Shown here: piece by piece, positions 1 through 8,430 of the stretch
Layout of the letters: each line of letters opens with the position of its first letter
Position numbering within the stretch: position 1 is the stretch's first letter
DNA from: Solwaraspora sp. WMMD791
GTDB taxonomy: Bacteria > Actinomycetota > Actinomycetes > Mycobacteriales > Micromonosporaceae
Assembly: GCF_029581195.1 (NCBI RefSeq)
Contig: NZ_CP120737.1
Span: 1,674,001 to 1,738,000 of the forward strand
Direction of reading: 5' to 3'
Length of the DNA: 64,000 nucleotides
Made by a program: the position numbers and the translations under genes
The notes under the pieces: generated by a model
Seen by the model: the letters and a program-made list of their open reading frames with translations, nothing else
The model's database searches: none
What the model was told of the DNA's origin: nothing

Positions 1-631
1 CTCCCAGGTGCTGCTGCGTAACACCGGCGGGATCCTGCCGCTGGACCCGGCCGGCAACCGGATCTTCGTCGCCGGCAGCAACGCCGACGACATCGGCCAC
101 CAGAGTGGCGGCTGGACCATCACCTGGCAGGGCGGCAGCGGCCCGATCACACCGGGCACGTCGATCCTGGCCGGGATCCGGGCGGCGGTGGACCCTTCCA
201 CACAGGTCACCTACGACGCCACCGGCACCGGGATCGACAGTTCCTACCGGGTGGCGGTCGCGGTGGTCGGGGAGACGCCGTACGCCGAGGGCGAGGGCGA
301 CCGGCCGGCGGCGATGGGGCTGCGCGACACCGACCTGGCGACCATCGAACGGCTGCGGGCCGCCGGGGTACCGGTGGTGGTCGTGCTGGTCTCCGGCCGG
401 CCGTTGGACGTCGCCGGGCAGGTGTCCGGCTGGGCCGCGCTGCTCGCGTCGTGGCTGCCCGGCACCGAGGGCGCAGGCGTCGCCGACGTGCTCTTCGGGG
501 TCCGCGCGCCGACCGGGAAACTTCCGCTCACCTGGATGGCCGGTGCCGACCAGCAGCCGATCCACGACGGTGACGGACAGTCGCCGCTGTACCCGTACGG
601 CTTCGGGTTGACCTATCCCTCGGCGGACTGA
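1..631 (+). CDS. GH3 beta-glucosidase, C-terminal part (5' partial)
   Basis: The frame is open from base 2 and ends at a TGA at 629-631, so only the last ~210 residues are in the window. It begins with LLRNTGGILPLDP, the usual start of the C-terminal alpha/beta sandwich domain of glycoside hydrolase family 3, continues with a VAVVVVGETPYAEGEGDR-like stretch (here VAVAVVGETPYAEGEGDR) typical of bacterial exo-beta-glucosidases, and ends LYPYGFGLTY, the usual C-terminus of the single-chain family. The catalytic TIM barrel and any signal peptide lie upstream. By family it would release glucose from the non-reducing end of beta-glucans or cellodextrins, which fits the GH6 and GH9 cellulases elsewhere in the window. 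Family certain; exact substrate inferred. Confidence 0.9.
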   Translation, partial: SQVLLRNTGGILPLDPAGNRIFVAGSNADDIGHQSGGWTITWQGGSGPITPGTSILAGIRAAVDPSTQVTYDATGTGIDSSYRVAVAVVGETPYAEGEGDRPAAMGLRDTDLATIERLRAAGVPVVVVLVSGRPLDVAGQVSGWAALLASWLPGTEGAGVADVLFGVRAPTGKLPLTWMAGADQQPIHDGDGQSPLYPYGFGLTYPSAD

Positions 632-748
632 CCGGTCCGACCACGGCGGGGTGCCGCAGCCGGAGCGCGGGGGCGCCGGGTCCGGAGCGCGGGGGTGCCG
701 GGCGGGGCGTGCCGGCCGCCGACTTGCCAAGGGCAGTACGGTCGTGAG

Positions 749-1438
749 GTGGCTACGGTGCTGTTGGTCGAGGACGACCACGTCGTGCGCGGCGCCATGT
801 TGCGCTCGCTGGCCGACCGGGGACACGCGGTCCACGCCGTCGGCACGGCCCTGGACGCGCTGCGTCGGGTCGCCGCCGAAACCCCTGACCTGGTCGTTCT
901 CGACCTGGGCCTGCCCGACCTGGACGGTGCCGACGCGCTGCGGATGCTGCGCGGCATCACCGACGTGCCGATCATCATCGCCACCGCCCGCGACGACGAA
1001 CAGGCGATCGTTCGGCTGCTGCGGGCCGGTGCCGACGACTACATGGTCAAGCCGTTCACCGGCGCCCACCTCGACGCCCGGATCACCACGGTGCTGCGCC
1101 GGGCCGGCCGGGCCAGCCGCTCGGTCCCGCCGGCCGTGCACCAGGTGGGTGGCCTGCGGGTCGACGTCGGGGAGCGCAGCGCGACGCTGGACGGCGAGGC
1201 CCTCGCGCTGACCCGCAAGGAGTTCGACCTGTTGGCCTACCTGGCCGCCCGGCCAGGTCGGGTAGTGTCCCGCCGGGAGCTGTTGGAGGAGGTATGGCGG
1301 CAGCCGTCGGTCGGCGAGGACCAGACCATCGACGTTCATCTTTACTGGCTTCGCCGCAAAATGGGCGAATCCGCAGCGAAGCCGCGTTACCTGCGCACCG
1401 TGCGGGGGGTCGGCTTCCGGTTGGTGGTACCCGACTGA
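749..1438 (+). CDS. OmpR/PhoB-family response regulator
   Basis: A 229-residue two-component response regulator. The N-terminal receiver domain has the acidic pair EDD near the start, the phosphoacceptor Asp in LVVLDLGLPDLDG and the conserved Lys in YMVKPF. The C-terminal domain is a winged helix of the OmpR/PhoB type (ALTRKEFDLLAYLAARPGRVV, then a VDVHLYWLRRKMG-like recognition helix and VRGVGFRL). I place the start at the GTG at 749 because the receiver fold begins VATVLLVEDD; the open frame extends further upstream but with arginine-rich, non-family residues. The stop is three bases before the kinase start, so the pair is translationally coupled. Target genes are not evident. Confidence 0.93.
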   Translation: MATVLLVEDDHVVRGAMLRSLADRGHAVHAVGTALDALRRVAAETPDLVVLDLGLPDLDGADALRMLRGITDVPIIIATARDDEQAIVRLLRAGADDYMVKPFTGAHLDARITTVLRRAGRASRSVPPAVHQVGGLRVDVGERSATLDGEALALTRKEFDLLAYLAARPGRVVSRRELLEEVWRQPSVGEDQTIDVHLYWLRRKMGESAAKPRYLRTVRGVGFRLVVPD

Positions 1439-1440
1439 GG

Positions 1441-2874
1441 TTGGCACTGGCCTACCTCGGGGCCGGCATGACGTCGATCATCGCGCTGGTCTTCCTGATC
1501 CCGCTGGGGCTGCAACTGCAGCAGGAGACCCGGGAACAGGCCCTCGCCGACGCCGCCCGCCGGGCCGCCGTGGTGCGCGGCGCGCTGACGATCAGCAACG
1601 ACCCGGAATCGGTCCGCCAAGCGGTCGCCAACCTCGGCGAGAGCGCCGAGCGGCAGCCCGTCGTGCACGGGCTCGACCTCGGCGGTACGCCCCGGGCGAG
1701 CACCCGCGACGTGGCCGACACCGCCGCCGGCACCGAGCCCGTGGTGGTGGCCACCGACGGCGGGGTGCTGCACCTCGAGCCGGTGACGGTCGGCGAGGCG
1801 GTGACCGTCGTCGAGGTGTTCGTCGCCGACGCCGAGCTCAACCAGGGCGCCACCGGCACCTGGCTGTTGCTCTTCGGCATCGCCGCTGGCCTGGTGGTCT
1901 GCTCCGTCATCGTGGTGGACCGGATCGCCGCCCGAGCGGTCGCCTCGGCCAAGGGCCTGGTCAAGGCGGCGATGGCGGTCGGGGACGGCGACCTGGGGGT
2001 CCGCATCCAGCCGAGCGGGCCGCGTGAGCTGGCCGAGGCCGGGTACGCGTTCAACCGGATGGCCGACCGGCTGGTCGCCTCCCGTACCGACGAACGGGAA
2101 CTCGTCGCCGACCTGTCCCACCGGCTGCGCACACCGTTGACGGTGCTGCGGCTGGACGCCGACGCACTCGACTCCGACGACACCAGCGTCGGCTCGTTCA
2201 GCGAGGCCGAGCTGGACCGCCGCCGCACCATCCGCCGGATCCGGCAGGCGATCGTCACCCTCGAAGGTGAGGTCGACGTGCTGATCAACACCACCCGCAA
2301 GACGGTCACCCAGGAGACCGGGCCGGGCAGCTGCGACGTGGCCGAGGTGGTCCGCGACCGGATGGTCTTCTGGTCGGCGCTGGCCGGAGACCAGAACCGC
2401 GCGTACACGGTGATCGGCGCGCAGCTGCGGACTCCCGTCCCGGTGCCCCGGGCGGAGCTGGCCGCCGCCCTCGACGCCGTGCTGGGCAACGTGTTCCGCT
2501 ACACCCCGCAGGGCACCGCGTTCGAGGTGGCGGTCTCCCGCCGCGACGGGTACGTGGCCATCCGGGTCGACGACGCCGGTCCCGGCATCGCCAACCCTGA
2601 CCGTGCGCTACGCCGTGGTGCCAGCGACCAGGGCTCCACCGGGCTCGGCCTGGACATCGCCCGACGGGTGGCGTTGCAGGCCAATGGTTCGGTCAGCCTG
2701 GACCGGGCCCGGCTCGGCGGCGCCAGCGTGGTGATGCTGCTCGCCGACGCCGAGGCCGCCCCACCCCGGCCCGCCAGCCGGTTCGGCCTGGTCGGACGGC
2801 TGGCCCGGGAACGGGACCGCAACCCGGTCCGCGGCCGGCAACCCGACGCTGACTCCCCCGCCGCGCCGCACTGA
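1441..2874 (+). CDS. Sensor histidine kinase partnered with the preceding regulator
   Basis: About 477 residues if translation starts at TTG 1441, two bases after the regulator stop; ATG 1468 is an alternative. Order: N-terminal membrane segment (MTSIIALVFLIPLGLQL), an extracytoplasmic sensor of ~100 residues, a second membrane segment (TWLLLFGIAAGLVVCSVIVV), HAMP linker, a DHp helix with the phosphoacceptor His in DLSHRLRTPL, and a HATPase with N box (LGNVFRYTP), G1 (VDDAGPGIAN) and G2 (GSTGLGLDIARR). All catalytic boxes are present. The sensor domain is not recognisable, so the stimulus is unknown. The C-terminal ~35 residues are a basic, disordered tail. Confidence 0.9.
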   Translation: MALAYLGAGMTSIIALVFLIPLGLQLQQETREQALADAARRAAVVRGALTISNDPESVRQAVANLGESAERQPVVHGLDLGGTPRASTRDVADTAAGTEPVVVATDGGVLHLEPVTVGEAVTVVEVFVADAELNQGATGTWLLLFGIAAGLVVCSVIVVDRIAARAVASAKGLVKAAMAVGDGDLGVRIQPSGPRELAEAGYAFNRMADRLVASRTDERELVADLSHRLRTPLTVLRLDADALDSDDTSVGSFSEAELDRRRTIRRIRQAIVTLEGEVDVLINTTRKTVTQETGPGSCDVAEVVRDRMVFWSALAGDQNRAYTVIGAQLRTPVPVPRAELAAALDAVLGNVFRYTPQGTAFEVAVSRRDGYVAIRVDDAGPGIANPDRALRRGASDQGSTGLGLDIARRVALQANGSVSLDRARLGGASVVMLLADAEAAPPRPASRFGLVGRLARERDRNPVRGRQPDADSPAAPH

Positions 2875-2987
2875 CCCGGGGCGCAGGTCACATCCCGGTC
2901 TTCAGTGGCGCAAGCTTTTCTTAGGTCTGGATTAACGCCGTTCCGTTGGAGACGCACCAGGTGGCAGCATCTGCTGCGAACCCATCG

Positions 2988-3100
2988 GCAACCCTGGACC
3001 GTCACCCGCAGTACCGTCCCGTGTCCCAAGGTCCAGGGTTGCTTGCGCGCGGCGGGGCCCGGTCCCCCAACATCGTCGTCCCGCCGCGCGCCCACCTTGG
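2988..3100 (+). promoter_or_regulatory. Folded leader with two hairpins and one alternative pairing
   Basis: Upstream of the small gene at 3117 lie two perfect inverted repeats: a 13-bp stem (2988-3000 with 3030-3042, 29-base loop) and a 12-bp stem (3045-3056 with 3080-3091, 23-base loop). A third complementarity, CCAAGGT at 3026-3032 with ACCTTGG at 3094-3100, overlaps the right arm of the first stem and ends just before the ribosome-binding region, so it competes with the first stem. The layout suggests an RNA switch or attenuator, or two terminators after the kinase gene. I do not recognise a known riboswitch class. Confidence 0.5.
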
Positions 3101-3116
3101 ACAGAGGTAGGTCTAC

Positions 3117-3353
3117 GTGTCACCGCCGCTACGGAACTCCCCCACCGGAGCCCGGCGGGACGGGCGCGACGACGAAGGCGCCGAACCACTGGAGCCTGCG
3201 ACGCCAGACGGGCCCGACGCCGAGGTCGAGGACGAAACCGGCCTGGTCACCCCCCGGCAACTGCTGCGCTGGGTGGCCGTGGTCGGTGCCCTGGTCATCG
3301 CGGTCCTGGCCTGCTGGCAGGACCCGAGCTACGCCGACGGCTACCGCGGCTGA
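3117..3353 (+). CDS. Small single-pass membrane protein, function unknown
   Basis: A 78-residue protein starting at GTG 3117 with an AGAGGTAG-like ribosome site a few bases upstream. The first ~50 residues are charged and acidic (GAEPLEPATPDGPDAEVEDE), followed by a short basic stretch (TPRQLLRW) and one hydrophobic helix (VAVVGALVIAVLACW), then a short tail. The predicted topology is a cytoplasmic N-terminus with a C-terminal anchor. It overlaps the end of the convergent adenosine deaminase gene by 13 bases. I recognise no family. The folded leader upstream supports its being a real, regulated gene. Confidence 0.6.
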   Translation: MSPPLRNSPTGARRDGRDDEGAEPLEPATPDGPDAEVEDETGLVTPRQLLRWVAVVGALVIAVLACWQDPSYADGYRG

Positions 3354-4393
3354 CCCGCTGCGGCCACGTACCGGTCGATCTCACCGGTCAGCCGCGCCTT
3401 GTCCGGTGCCGGCAGGAACGACGCGCTGACCGCGTTACGGGCCAGCCCGGCCAGCTGCGCCGCGTCCGCACCCAGCAGCCCGGCGGCGACGAGATACTCC
3501 TGATTGAGGCTGGTGCCGAACATCGGCGGATCGTCGGAGTTGATCGTCACCAGCAGCCCGGCCGCCACCATCTCGGCCAGTGGGTGCGCGGCCAGGTCGG
3601 CGACCGCCCCGGTCCGCAGGTTCGAGGTGGGGCAGACCTCCAGCGGGATCTGCCGCTGCGCCAGGTGATCGACCAACCGCGCGTCCCGTACGCAGGACGT
3701 ACCGTGCCCGATCCGTTCGGCGTGCAGCTGGTGCAGCGCGTCCCAGATCGTCTCCGGCCCGGTGGTCTCCCCCGCGTGGGGCACCGAGTGCAGCCCGGCC
3801 GCCCGGGCCTTGTCGAAGTACGGCTTGAACTGCGGGCGCGGCACCCCGATCTCCGGCCCGCCGAGACCGAAGCTGATCAACCCGTCCGGGGCCTCGTCCA
3901 GACAGATCCGCAGGGTCTCCTCGGCCGCCGGCAGGCCGGCCTCGCCCGGGATGTCGAAGCACCAGCGCAGTTCGACGCCGAAGTCGGCGCGGGCCCGGTG
4001 CCGGGCGTCCTCGAGCGCGGCGCAGAACGCCGGCGCCGGGATGCCCCGACGCACGTGCGAGTACGGCGTCACCGTCAGCTCGGCGTAGCGGACCTGCTGG
4101 GCGGCCAGCTCCCGGGCCACCTCGTGGGTGAGGATCCAGACGTCCTCGTCGTCGCGGATCAGGTCGACCACGCTCAGGTAGATCTCGATGAAGTGGGCGA
4201 AGTCGCGGAAGACGAAATAGTCGGCGAGCAGGTCCGGGTCGGCCGGCACCGGGGTCTGGCCCTCGTGCCGGCCGGCGAGCTCGGCGACGATCCGGGGCGA
4301 CGCCGACCCGACGTGGTGCACGTGCAACTCGGCCTTCGGCAGGCCCTCGACGAACGCCGACAACTCGGGCGTCACGGGTGGCGGCTGACTCAC
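3341..4393 (-). CDS. add: Adenosine deaminase
   Basis: About 350 residues, a metal-dependent amidohydrolase-fold enzyme converting adenosine to inosine in purine salvage. Visible family motifs are the metal-binding HVH near the start (KAELHVHHVGS), HAGETTGPETIWDAL with the catalytic Glu and metal His, GHGTSC, EVCPTSNLRTGAV and the C-terminal NSDDPPMFGTSL with the metal-binding Asp. GTG 4393 is chosen because a GAGGAGGT ribosome site precedes it by 12 bases and the protein then begins close to the usual family N-terminus; the frame is open to a GTG at 4453. The second HxH position is followed by H-V-G-S rather than the usual L-D-G-S, so it may be a divergent adenosine deaminase-like enzyme. 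Confidence 0.88.
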   Translation of the reverse strand: MSQPPPVTPELSAFVEGLPKAELHVHHVGSASPRIVAELAGRHEGQTPVPADPDLLADYFVFRDFAHFIEIYLSVVDLIRDDEDVWILTHEVARELAAQQVRYAELTVTPYSHVRRGIPAPAFCAALEDARHRARADFGVELRWCFDIPGEAGLPAAEETLRICLDEAPDGLISFGLGGPEIGVPRPQFKPYFDKARAAGLHSVPHAGETTGPETIWDALHQLHAERIGHGTSCVRDARLVDHLAQRQIPLEVCPTSNLRTGAVADLAAHPLAEMVAAGLLVTINSDDPPMFGTSLNQEYLVAAGLLGADAAQLAGLARNAVSASFLPAPDKARLTGEIDRYVAAAGQPR

Positions 4394-4546
4394 CGGCTGC
4401 TGCGACCTCCTCGAACCAGGACCGCCGTCCGGCGGCGACCCGCGCCGGGCCACACCCCCGGCCCAGGACTCGTATCATGCCGGCTCGCCTCGGCGGCGAC
4501 CGGCTGCGCCGAGCGTACCGTCCGGGCGGTCGACTAGGCTCGCCTG

Positions 4547-5530
4547 GTGGACAAGCGTACGTTTCCGCGGCTGGGCCGCACAGCGGGTGTGATCGGTCTG
4601 GGTGCCTGGCAGCTCGGCGCGGACTGGGGGACGGTCAGCGAGGACGACGCGCTGGCGACGCTGGCCGCCGCCGTCGACGCCGGCACCACGTTCCTGGACA
4701 CCGCCGACGTGTACGGCGACGGGCGCAGCGAACGGATCATCGGCCGGTTCCTGCGGGAGTCCGGGTCGGGCGAGCTGTTCGTCGCCACCAAGATGGGCCG
4801 TCGGGTGCCGCAGGAGCCGGCCGCGTACGTGCTGGACAACTTCCGGGCCTGGACCGACCGGTCACGGGAGAACCTCGGCGTCGACACCCTCGACCTGGTC
4901 CAACTGCACTGCCCGCCGACCGAGGTGCTGCACACCGACGCGGTCTACGACGCACTGGACACCCTGGTGGCGGAGAAACGGATCGCCGCGTACGGGGTGA
5001 GCGTGGAGACCGTCGACGAGGCGCTGGCCGCGATCGCCCGGCCGGGTGTCGCCAGCGTGCAGATCATCCTGAACGCGTTGCGGCTCAAGCCGGTCGAACG
5101 GGTGCTGCCAGCGGCGGCCGCCGCTGGCGTCGGCATCATCGCGCGGGTACCGCTGGCCAGTGGTCTGCTCTCCGGCCGGTACGACGAGCAGACCCGGTTC
5201 GCCGCCGACGACCACCGCACCTTCAACCGCGACGGCGCGGCGTTCGACGTCGGCGAGACCTTCTCCGGCGTCGACTTCAGCACCGGGTTGGCGGCGGTCC
5301 GCCGGCTCGCGCCACTGGTGCCGCAGCAGGCGACCATGGCCCAGTTCGCGTTGCGCTGGATCCTGGACCAGCCGGGCGTCACCGTGGTGATCCCCGGTGC
5401 CCGCAACCCGCAGCAGGCCCGCGACAACGCGGCGGCGGCCGGGCTGGCCCCGCTCGACGAGGCGGCCCGGCAGGCCGTGGCGCAGGTCTACGACGAGTTG
5501 ATCCGACCGCAGGTGCACCACCGGTGGTGA
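4547..5530 (+). CDS. Aldo/keto reductase
   Basis: A 327-residue NAD(P)H-dependent oxidoreductase of the aldo/keto reductase superfamily (TIM barrel), reducing aldehydes or ketones; the substrate cannot be read from sequence. Motifs: GLGAWQLGADWG near the start, FLDTADVYGDGRSE with the catalytic Asp and Tyr, the catalytic Lys in VATKMG, LVQLHCPP, and the cofactor-phosphate region VIPGARNPQQARDN near the C-terminus. It starts at GTG 4547, divergent from the deaminase with a ~150-base gap. A strong hairpin terminator follows the stop. Confidence 0.92.
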   Translation: MDKRTFPRLGRTAGVIGLGAWQLGADWGTVSEDDALATLAAAVDAGTTFLDTADVYGDGRSERIIGRFLRESGSGELFVATKMGRRVPQEPAAYVLDNFRAWTDRSRENLGVDTLDLVQLHCPPTEVLHTDAVYDALDTLVAEKRIAAYGVSVETVDEALAAIARPGVASVQIILNALRLKPVERVLPAAAAAGVGIIARVPLASGLLSGRYDEQTRFAADDHRTFNRDGAAFDVGETFSGVDFSTGLAAVRRLAPLVPQQATMAQFALRWILDQPGVTVVIPGARNPQQARDNAAAAGLAPLDEAARQAVAQVYDELIRPQVHHRW

Positions 5531-5579
5531 CGCCGCCGGGCCGGCCGGCCCACCGGCACGGCAACGGCCGGTGACGGGA

Positions 5580-5610
5580 AAGCCCCGCGTCCGGTGCGGA
5601 CACGGGGCTT
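5580..5610. terminator. Bidirectional hairpin terminator
   Basis: Stem AAGCCCCG (5580-5587) pairs with CGGGGCTT (5603-5610), and inside it GTCCG (5589-5593) pairs with CGGAC (5597-5601) around a three-base loop; only one mismatch breaks the 14-bp stem. It lies between the converging aldo/keto reductase and cold-shock genes and has A/T flanks on both sides, so it can serve both. Confidence 0.85.
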
Positions 5611-5673
5611 CCTGTGCACAAGCTTCCCGGGTAGAGCCGGGCCCAGCAGCCGACGTCGCGCCGGCGACTGAGG

Positions 5674-5877
5674 TCAGATGGGGCGGACCTGCTCGGCCTG
5701 CGGGCCCTTCTGGCCCTGGGCGATCTCGAACTCCACCCGCTGGTTCTCCTCCAGCGTCCGGTAGCCGCTGGTCTGGATGGCCGAGAAGTGGACGAACACG
5801 TCAGCACCCCCGCCGTCGACGGTGATGAAGCCGAAGCCCTTGTCTGCGTTGAACCACTTCACGGTTCCCTGCGCCAT
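5674..5877 (-). CDS. Cold-shock protein (CspA family)
   Basis: A 67-residue single cold-shock domain, the full family length. It starts [18 protein letters not shown] with RNP1 (KGFGFI) and RNP2 (VFVHFSAI), which bind single-stranded RNA and DNA; family members act as RNA chaperones in the cytoplasm. ATG 5877 is the conserved start, with an AGGAGAT ribosome site 5-10 bases before it. Residues upstream in frame do not match the family. A long leader (next entry) suggests post-transcriptional control, as is common for csp mRNAs. Confidence 0.97.
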   Translation of the reverse strand: MAQGTVKWFNADKGFGFITVDGGGADVFVHFSAIQTSGYRTLEENQRVEFEIAQGQKGPQAEQVRPI

Positions 5878-6118
5878 GTGTATCTCCTTCTGAAACTGGC
5901 GGCCAAGCACGCCGTGCGGCCGGTTGGCCGTTTTCGAGCAGCGGCGCCTGAGGTGGCCCCCGGTGAAGGAGGACTCTCAACCCACGCTGTCTCGCAACAG
6001 CGTGGACAGCAAACCACGTACGCAAAAACTTCGCACAGCCTACCTGACGAACGTCGCCGACATGTGACCTGAGACGCCGTTCACGCCCCCGTGGCGTGCG
6101 CAAATCCGGTCATCGTCG
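5878..6118 (-). promoter_or_regulatory. Long leader/promoter region of the cold-shock gene
   Basis: This 241-base gap has no convincing gene. Read on the minus strand, it contains an 8-bp perfect hairpin (5982-5989 with 5998-6005, CCACGCTG/CAGCGTGG, eight-base loop) and a locally AT-richer stretch around 6015-6045 that could hold the promoter. A structured leader of over 100 bases is typical for cold-shock mRNAs. Role inferred. Confidence 0.4.
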
Positions 6119-6391
6119 TCAGCCCGGCCAGCGGCCGGTCAACCGGCGGACACCCGTCGCTCCGCCCCGGTCGACGGCGGCCCGGACGACCGAGAAGATC
6201 GCCCCCTGCAGGGCCGCCGCGGCGAGCACTTCACCCCAGCCCCGCTCCTCGTCGATGGCGCTGGGCGCGTCGTCGTCGCCGGCGGCGGCCTTCCACACCT
6301 GTCGGAAGATCGCCCCGGCCAGGGCTCCGGCGGCCATCCCCAGAATCAGGCCCACCGGACGGTAGGCCAGCTTGTCGACCGGCTTGCTCAC
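6119..6391 (-). CDS. DUF4235 membrane protein
   Basis: A 90-residue protein beginning VSKPVDKLAYRPVGLILGMAAGALAGAIF and containing a second hydrophobic stretch (AAAALQGAIFSVVRAAVDR), both typical of DUF4235 proteins of actinobacteria. Two membrane-embedded helices are expected. GTG 6391 has a GGGAGG site five bases upstream and overlaps the preceding gene's stop by four bases (GTGA), so it is the last gene of a coupled three-gene operon. Function unknown; the conserved neighbourhood suggests a cell-envelope role. Confidence 0.88.
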   Translation of the reverse strand: MSKPVDKLAYRPVGLILGMAAGALAGAIFRQVWKAAAGDDDAPSAIDEERGWGEVLAAAALQGAIFSVVRAAVDRGGATGVRRLTGRWPG

Positions 6392-6693
6392 CGGCGCCTC
6401 CCTCGCATCGTCACCCACACCACGGCCACGCTGACCAGCACGCCGGCCACCGCCACCGCCGGCAACGCGCCGCGCGGGCCGGACCGGCGTACGTCGGCCA
6501 GTACCTGGTCGGCCCGGTCCCGCAGCCGCCGCCGGGTCCGCGCGGCACCGACGCGCACCCGGCTCTTCACGTCCGTCTTGGCGGCCAGCGCCTGGACCGT
6601 CTGTCCGAGCTCGGCCCGGGTCCGCCGGATGTCGGCCCGCAGCAGGTCCAGGTCGCCGCTGCCGTTACCCGATCTGCCGTTGTGTGAGGTCAC
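6388..6693 (-). CDS. DUF3618 protein
   Basis: A 101-residue protein with the DUF3618 signature DLDLLRADIRRTRAELGQTVQALAAK-like opening (LRADIRRTRAELGQTV visible), a basic middle region and a single C-terminal membrane helix (ALPAVAVAGVLVSVAVVWV). Function unknown; in actinobacteria it is regularly found between a holin-like protein and DUF4235, exactly as here. The start GTG 6693 overlaps the upstream stop by four bases and its own stop overlaps the DUF4235 start by four, indicating strict translational coupling. Confidence 0.88.
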   Translation of the reverse strand: MTSHNGRSGNGSGDLDLLRADIRRTRAELGQTVQALAAKTDVKSRVRVGAARTRRRLRDRADQVLADVRRSGPRGALPAVAVAGVLVSVAVVWVTMRGRRR

Positions 6694-7112
6694 GGCTGCC
6701 GCCCCCGCTTCATCGCCGCGCCGACCACGGTCACGTCGGCGCGCAGACTGTCCGCCGTCGCGGTCGGCACCGGCGGGGCCGCCTGCCGGACCTGACGCCG
6801 GCCGGCCAGCGCCAGCCCGCCGGCCACCGCGAAGAGCAGCACCGCCACGACCAGCGCCGCGACCCACGGCGGCCAGGCCTGGCCGAGCAGCAGGACGGCC
6901 GCGGCGATCAGCGTGCCGAGGCCGTACAGAGCCATGACGCCGCCGCCGCCGAACAGGCCGATGCCCATTCCGGCGTGTTTGCCTTTTTCAGTCAGTTCCG
7001 CCCGGGCCAACGCGAGCTCGTCACGGACCAGCCGCGATATCTGCTCACCTGCCTGTTGCACGAGTTCCGCGGTGGACTGCTCGGCGGGTGGCCGGTGCAA
7101 GACGTCGGCCAT
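6690..7112 (-). CDS. Phage-holin-family (DUF1469/YqjE-like) membrane protein
   Basis: A 140-residue protein with an amphipathic N-terminal region (LVQQAGEQISRLVRDELALA) and two long hydrophobic helices (GVMALYGLGTLIAAAVLLLG and WVAALVVAVLLFAVAGGLALA), matching the Actinobacteriophage-holin/YqjE-like family. These are chromosomal membrane proteins, not evidence of a prophage. ATG 7112 has an AAAGGAGG site. It is the first gene of the operon with DUF3618 and DUF4235. Role unknown. Confidence 0.88.
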   Translation of the reverse strand: MADVLHRPPAEQSTAELVQQAGEQISRLVRDELALARAELTEKGKHAGMGIGLFGGGGVMALYGLGTLIAAAVLLLGQAWPPWVAALVVAVLLFAVAGGLALAGRRQVRQAAPPVPTATADSLRADVTVVGAAMKRGRQP

Positions 7113-7162
7113 GGTGCCTCCTTTCCCGCTGTTCGCCGCTGTATGCCCGGCCCGGGACCAGA

Positions 7163-8413
7163 TCAATCCTGTTGCCGCGGATCCGGGCCGGTGGAATCGT
7201 CCGGGCCGACGAAGACAGAGGCCCGGGCCTCGCCGTCGGCACCGCCGCCGAACAGCCGGGCGTCGTCGGGCGGCTCGGCCTCGAGGGCGGGCCGTACGCG
7301 GCCCCGGCCGACCCGGTCGCGGCCGACCCGGTCGCGGGCGGCGGCCGGCGGGCGCAGATCCAGCCAGTCCGACAGGCCGTTGCCGTCGCCGACCTCGGCC
7401 CGCCAGCGGGGCAACGCGGTCGGCCGCTGATCGCGGACCCACCGGACCAGATGTTCGCGGACCAGACAGCGCAGATCCCACAGACTCGGGGAGTCGGCCG
7501 CGCTGACCAGGGCCCGCAGCCGCACCGTGCCGCCCGTCGCGTCGGTCACCTGCAGTACGCAGACCCGGCCGTCCCACAGCTCGGAGGACTCCACCAGGCG
7601 ACGCAGTTCCTCACGCATCACCTGCACCGGAACCGACCAGTCCAGGTCGAACTCCGCGGTGCCGAGCACCGCCGCCCGGGTCCGGGTCCAGTTCTGGAAG
7701 GGGCGGGTGGTGAAGTACGAGGTCGGCAGGATGAGCCGCCGGTCGTCCCAGATGTGCACCACGACGTAGCTGAGGGTGAGCTCCTCGATCCGGCCCCACT
7801 CGCCCTCCACCACGACGACGTCGTCGATGCGCACCGCGTCGCTGAAGGCCAGCTGCAGGCCGGCGATGACGTTGCCGAGCACGCTCTGCGCGGCGAGCGC
7901 GGCCACCACGCCGATGACCCCGGCGGAGGCGAGCAGGCTGGCACCGACGCCCCGGACGGCGGGGAAGGTCATCAGCATCACGCCGATGGTCAGCACCACG
8001 GTCACCGCGATGGTGACCCGGCGCAGCATCACCACCTGGGTGTGCAGCCGCCGGGCGTGCCGGTTGTCGGGCACGTCGGTTCGGAACCGGGCCAGCGTGG
8101 TGTCCTCCAGGACCAGCAGCAGCGCCCCGACCAGCCAGGCGCACGAGGCGATGGTCGCCAGCACCAGCAGGTGCAATGTGGTCCGTCGCCAGGGTTCGCC
8201 GACGGCGTACCCGGTGGAGAACCGCACCGCGAACTGGACCGCCGCGACGGTCGCCGCCGCCAGCACGGGCCGGTGGGCGTGGGTGGCGAGCTCGGCGAGC
8301 AGCACCGAACGCCGGCCCAGCCGGCGCACGATCCGGTGGCCGAAGGCCACCAGTCCCACCGCCAGCAGGGCCGCCCCGACGGTCACGATCGCCGTCACCA
8401 CAACCGGATGCAC
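7163..8413 (-). CDS. MscS-family mechanosensitive ion channel protein
   Basis: A 416-residue membrane protein with about five hydrophobic helices in the first 200 residues, the MscS pore region (SLLASAGVIGVVAALAAQSVLGNVIAGLQ), then the beta domain (VRIDDVVVVEGEWGRIEEL, LILPTSYF, FQNWTR). Members open under membrane tension and release osmolytes. The C-terminal ~70 residues are low-complexity, rich in Arg, Pro and acidic residues, and absent from E. coli MscS. Start is GTG 8413 with a GGGAGGAA site; a 46-bp palindrome lies just upstream of that site. Neighbouring genes are also membrane proteins. Confidence 0.9.
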   Translation of the reverse strand: MHPVVVTAIVTVGAALLAVGLVAFGHRIVRRLGRRSVLLAELATHAHRPVLAAATVAAVQFAVRFSTGYAVGEPWRRTTLHLLVLATIASCAWLVGALLLVLEDTTLARFRTDVPDNRHARRLHTQVVMLRRVTIAVTVVLTIGVMLMTFPAVRGVGASLLASAGVIGVVAALAAQSVLGNVIAGLQLAFSDAVRIDDVVVVEGEWGRIEELTLSYVVVHIWDDRRLILPTSYFTTRPFQNWTRTRAAVLGTAEFDLDWSVPVQVMREELRRLVESSELWDGRVCVLQVTDATGGTVRLRALVSAADSPSLWDLRCLVREHLVRWVRDQRPTALPRWRAEVGDGNGLSDWLDLRPPAAARDRVGRDRVGRGRVRPALEAEPPDDARLFGGGADGEARASVFVGPDDSTGPDPRQQD

Positions 8414-8430
8414 GAAGTTCCTCCCTCCAC

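Noticed and set aside
6690-7112. Holin-like gene as sign of a prophage
   Set aside because: The holin-family/DUF3618/DUF4235 trio is a common chromosomal operon and no phage structural or integrase genes are near.
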